DNA of 60,000 nucleotides. Source: Cryptomeria japonica. Its lineage: Eukaryota; Streptophyta; Pinopsida; Cupressales; Cupressaceae. A program made the translations under genes and the position numbers. The stretch covers positions 541,032,335-541,092,334 of the forward strand of contig NC_081412.1 of the NCBI RefSeq assembly GCF_030272615.1. The letters run 5' to 3'. A model generated the notes under the pieces. It was given only the letters and a program-made list of their open reading frames with translations, made no database searches and was not told where the DNA came from. Positions 56,945-60,000 of this stretch are shown here, in pieces (within the stretch, counting starts at the first letter, position 1; each line of letters begins with the position of its first letter).

Positions 56945-56956
56945 TGGTATCAGAGC
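56945..56956 (+). other. Primer binding site of element E (tRNA-iMet type)
   Basis: TGGTATCAGAGC lies two bases after the LTR end. An open frame (VSEQWSSEENFDSLRKD) runs through it into the gag. Confidence 0.92.
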
Positions 56957-58221
56957 AATGGTCCTCTGAAGAAAATTTTGATAGCTTGAGGAAAGATATC
57001 ATGGAGGAATACCGGTATCAGAAGCAGATTGATGAAGGTAATGAAATGATTGCTCAGCTGAAGGAGAGACTAAGAAAATCACTTGCTAAAAGAAAGGAAC
57101 TAGCTCTACAACTAAATGAGAGTTAGGATATCATAGATCAACTCTCTAAACAAAGGGGATCTGAAGAAGTAGAAGAAGCAGTCTCAGAACTGATGGAAAA
57201 GAATAAGAAGTTGACTGAAGAAATCATGTATCTAAAAAGAGAGCATGAAAGTTAGGTCTTGAGAATGATTGAAATACTAGAAGCCAATAGGATAGCAGAT
57301 GGAAGAAAAAGAGATGCAGAAGAAGTTTTGTCAAAAGCTAAAAAATCCAAAATGCTTCCTGAAGAAGCCCTCAGAGAAAATGATGCAATCATCATTGAAA
57401 AAGATGAAGAAACCCAAATTATCACTCAGGATAATGAATACATACATGAGCATCTGCATGACAAAGAAGAAGAAAAGGAGAAGATGATGAAAGAGATTGA
57501 ACAACTCAAAAATGAGTTGAAAGATGCAAATGAGAGAAATGAAAAGGTGAGGAAATTTAATGAAAGCTCTGAGAAGATAGATGAACAATTAAAAGATTAG
57601 AGGAGAACAAAGGAGACAATCGGTCTTGGTTACTCCAGTACAAGTCCTATGGAAACTGGAGAATCATCTAAATCCAAAAGGATAAAGGATGATAAAAGGA
57701 ACAATTCAGGAATGAAAGGTATGGAGTTTTCTAAATCTTCTTGCAATCATTGTGGTAATCCAAGTCATAAGTTTGATGTCTGTAGAAATCAAATGGTTAG
57801 TCTAAAGAAGTCTTTCACCTTTGATGGTTATTGCTATAATTGTCACAACTATGGTCACACTGCTTATGAGTTTAGAACTCAATCTAGCAACATGTCTAAT
57901 AGAAGAATCTTTAATGGATATTTCTTTACATGCAATAAATATGGACACAAAGCTGAAGAATGCATGTTCAAGTCAAATGTATCAAGATCAACATTCAAAC
58001 TAGTCATACCTAATAAAAGGAGTAATCATTTTGATGCCACATGTTCCACTTGTGGTAATTTTGGTCATGATGCAACAAATTGCAGAATGAGAATGGGTCA
58101 GTTAAATAATGCAGGACCATGGAGGACAACTGGTATGGCATGTTTTAATTGCCATAAGATCGGTCACTTAGATAAAGAATATAGGAACCAATCCTATAAC
58201 CAGTCTGAAGACACGAACTAG
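56957..58221 (+). pseudogene. Gag-like protein of element E: long coiled coil plus five zinc knuckles
   Basis: The frame from the PBS reads ENFDSLRKDIMEEYRYQKQ, followed by 200 residues of coiled coil (AQLKERLRKSLAKRKEL, EQLKNELKDANERNEK), with TAG/TAA stops near 57124, 57254 and 57598. From 57649 an open 190-codon part holds five knuckle units: CNHCGNPSHKFDVC, CYNCHNYGHTAYEF (last Cys lost), FTCNKYGHKAEEC (first Cys lost), CSTCGNFGHDATNC and CFNCHKIGHLDKEY (last Cys lost). Retroelement Gags usually have one or two. A basic Ser/Lys linker precedes the array. The role is probably RNA packaging. Confidence 0.75.
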
Positions 58222-58847
58222 TTTGGCAAAAAGAAAGGGCAAAATGACTTGAAAGGAAAGAAGACAATTGAAGAGGTGAGGAATGAAATGAAAAAGACAT
58301 GGATTAAGAAGGAAGAAAGCAAAGAAGGAGAGAATCATTTTGAAACCAAGTCATCATCCACCGGTGATGACAATTCCTCTTCAAACTAGGCATATTGATG
58401 CTCAGGGGGAGAACATATGGTAAGATCATTATTGAATCCCCTTGACCAATATGAGGTTATGTCTATCTGCATAGTTTAGATGCATACAAGTTTTTTAAAA
58501 TATTTTATTTGGTAAATGTTTTGAGGGTTAGTGCAAATGTTGTTTGTGTATTGGTATCAGTAACAAGCAACCGGTAAGAAGTAAATCGGAGTACCTTAAG
58601 TTGTAAATGGTCAAACTAACCGTTGTTTTGAAGCACCGATAAACCTTAATGGATAAATAAAGAAATGTCAATACATTTTATTTACCTTGCATTCTTGTGA
58701 ACATTCTTGAGCTCTCGTGTGACCTAAGCCAATCAAAATATTTCTAGTGCTATTTGTGCGAAGTGATCAAGCAGTGTGATAGTGGTGATTAGCAACCCTA
58801 GAGGAGAAGGTATTCAAAACCTATTTTGAATAATTTTTTTGAAGTTC

Positions 58848-60000
58848 ATGATGGCAGCTTCTGTATCAACTCCTGTGTTGGTTGAAGCAATTAAGGAACC
58901 ACAACCCGAGTTTAAACTGCATCCTATGAAGACTGGAGAGATTGACATGACCAGTGCCCTATCACCTGTGCCCTCTAGTGTGTTACTGGTTGAAGATATT
59001 CACTCCTTCATCCATTGCAAGCTTGAAGAACTTGGAGACAAATTTATTCAAAATGAATTCAGAGGGTTCTGTAATCATGATTTGTTGAAGGAAGAATATT
59101 TGCATCTGAAGACCAAGTGTTTGTCGAATGTTGTTGATTTCCCCGATCAATTTCATATCAATTGGGTGAGGTATGTATTAAGAAGAGTGCATGATTAATT
59201 TCTATGGCTGGAAGCTGAAGCATCGATAAAGATCACAAAGTGTGTGATTCAAAGAGTAAAAGAGTTTAGCACAACCGGTGAAGCAATAACCCTAAGAACA
59301 ATATCATCCACTAAAGTCACCCAGTTGACTTAATCCCAAAGTGATAGGAGAGAAATGACAATTGCTCATATTGAGGACGCAGAAGTGAGGTTTGCTTCCG
59401 CAGTGCTGGGTTATAGGGTCTATCAATCAAGCCACATGAACAGTGTGCTGAGCGGTGCTATACATGTAGCCTATTGAACCATCAAGGAGGATGCAACACA
59501 TGATATTTGTGAGATGATCAGAATTCAATTTCTAGTGAACATGGAGTGAATTAAGAAGGACAAGAAACAACCACTCAAGTATGGCTCATTACTGGTATGT
59601 ATATTCTTCTATGTGCAAACATTCTTTCCTACTAAGGGCAATGTTGTGTGGTCTGAGCATAAACCTATCATGGTTCAGATAGGTGAAATGATTAGGGAAT
59701 TAGGTGATAAGTTTGGGGAAACAATGTAGGGATATTTTAAAGAATTCCAAATCAGAATGCACAAAAGAGAGAGAATCCCAACTGGTATGGTTCAGAAGTA
59801 CAAGGACAACATTTGTGTTCTTGTTGACAGTAATTGTTGCATCATTCAAGCGGTTCAACCTAGAACCTTTTGGGTACCTGCTATGGGTTATGAGGTCGGG
59901 GCAGACATTACTAAAGTGTATGCAAACATGTTACTATCTAAACAAGTAGATAGAAAAGAAAAGAAATTTGGAACTTATGAAGAGGAAAGCTCCAAAATAA
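58848..60000 (+). pseudogene. Unknown ORF of element E, homologous to the 1,168-codon ORF of D (5' part)
   Basis: ATG at 58848 (MMAASVSTPVLVEAIKEPQ) aligns with MASSSAPKF of D. The 384 codons in the window stay in one frame, with five stops (about 59197, 59330, 59476, 59547 and 59727). Shared positions with D include the VEDI/VEDP, SFIHCKLEELG against YIHCHIDELG, VRYVLRRVHD against IRIILSKVHG, ITHDICE-like against KIDICEW, YGSLLVCIFFYV against FGNILMCLFLYI, and FWVPAMGYEVGADI against IWVTEMGYEADENI. Preservation of frame in two diverged elements argues that this was a real protein. Function is unknown. Confidence 0.75.

Larger units (their letters stand above)
55717..60000 (+). mobile_element. 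Element E: pol-less LTR element related to D, 3' part outside the window
   Basis: A probable 5' LTR ends ACTAACA at 56942, followed by a tRNA-iMet PBS, a coiled-coil/zinc-knuckle gag (to 58221) and the same unknown ORF as element D from 58848 to the window end. The gag-to-ORF spacing (about 0.6 kb) is like D's (about 0.35 kb). No pol is seen in the part available. The other LTR lies beyond 60000, so completeness cannot be judged. Confidence 0.82.

Noticed and set aside
59704-59949. Open frame of 81 codons, MISLGKQCRD...
   Set aside because: It is a shifted frame over the D/E-type protein, which reads in the other frame with FWVPAMGYEV conserved.

Overview
The window looks like intergenic or intronic DNA of a large-genome seed plant. 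The basis is wall-to-wall plant-type Ty3/gypsy (Tat/Ogre-like) and Ty1/copia LTR retrotransposons, primer sites of tRNA-iMet type, a pogo-like DNA transposon, few CpGs outside one small island, and at most one host-gene fragment. A gymnosperm would fit the nested, very long, heavily decayed elements, but that is inference.

Layout. 1-2486 is a minus-strand Ty3/Tat pol fragment (called G0). It is fused to the exact 5' LTR/PBS junction of element A (plus strand; internal part 2490-8502), forming a large inverted repeat with A's own pol. A's 3' LTR (about 4.82 kb) is split twice: by a minus-strand copia element F (12606-17479, TSD cattg/cgttg) and by a complete Ty3/Tat element B (17679-33264, 15.6 kb, perfect TSD gatag). 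The LTR resumes and ends at 33790, where A abuts the gag end and LTR of an older element C (33791-35838, minus). Age order read from the nesting: C, then A, then F and B.

35839-38340 is AT-rich and geneless. 38340-39111 is a CpG-rich island with a convincing two-exon start of a host-type gene and a transit-peptide-like N terminus. It is followed by minisatellites (39.5-41.2 kb). Element D (41314-48003, minus, TSD atgat) is complete but has no pol; it carries a zinc-knuckle gag and a 1,168-codon unknown reading frame. A pogo-like DDE transposase pseudogene (48878-51180, minus) follows, then a poly(A)-tailed TPRT-type insertion with a 15-bp TSD (53874-55261). Element E (about 55717 to the window end, plus) is a relative of D.

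The most unusual content is accessory coding capacity in retroelements. Elements A and B hold a roughly 1,000-codon ORF inside the LTR, upstream of the putative TATA box and so in U3, a layout like the LTR ORF of some retroviruses. D and E hold a comparable ORF after gag and lack pol. Key-residue patterns suggest that the LTR ORF, the D/E ORF and perhaps the ORF in the TPRT insertion share a helical domain. Nearly all genes here are broken, mostly by CAG/CAA-to-TAG/TAA changes typical of methylated plant repeats. Domain coordinates are approximate; LTR ends, TSDs, PBSs and splice sites were read base by base.
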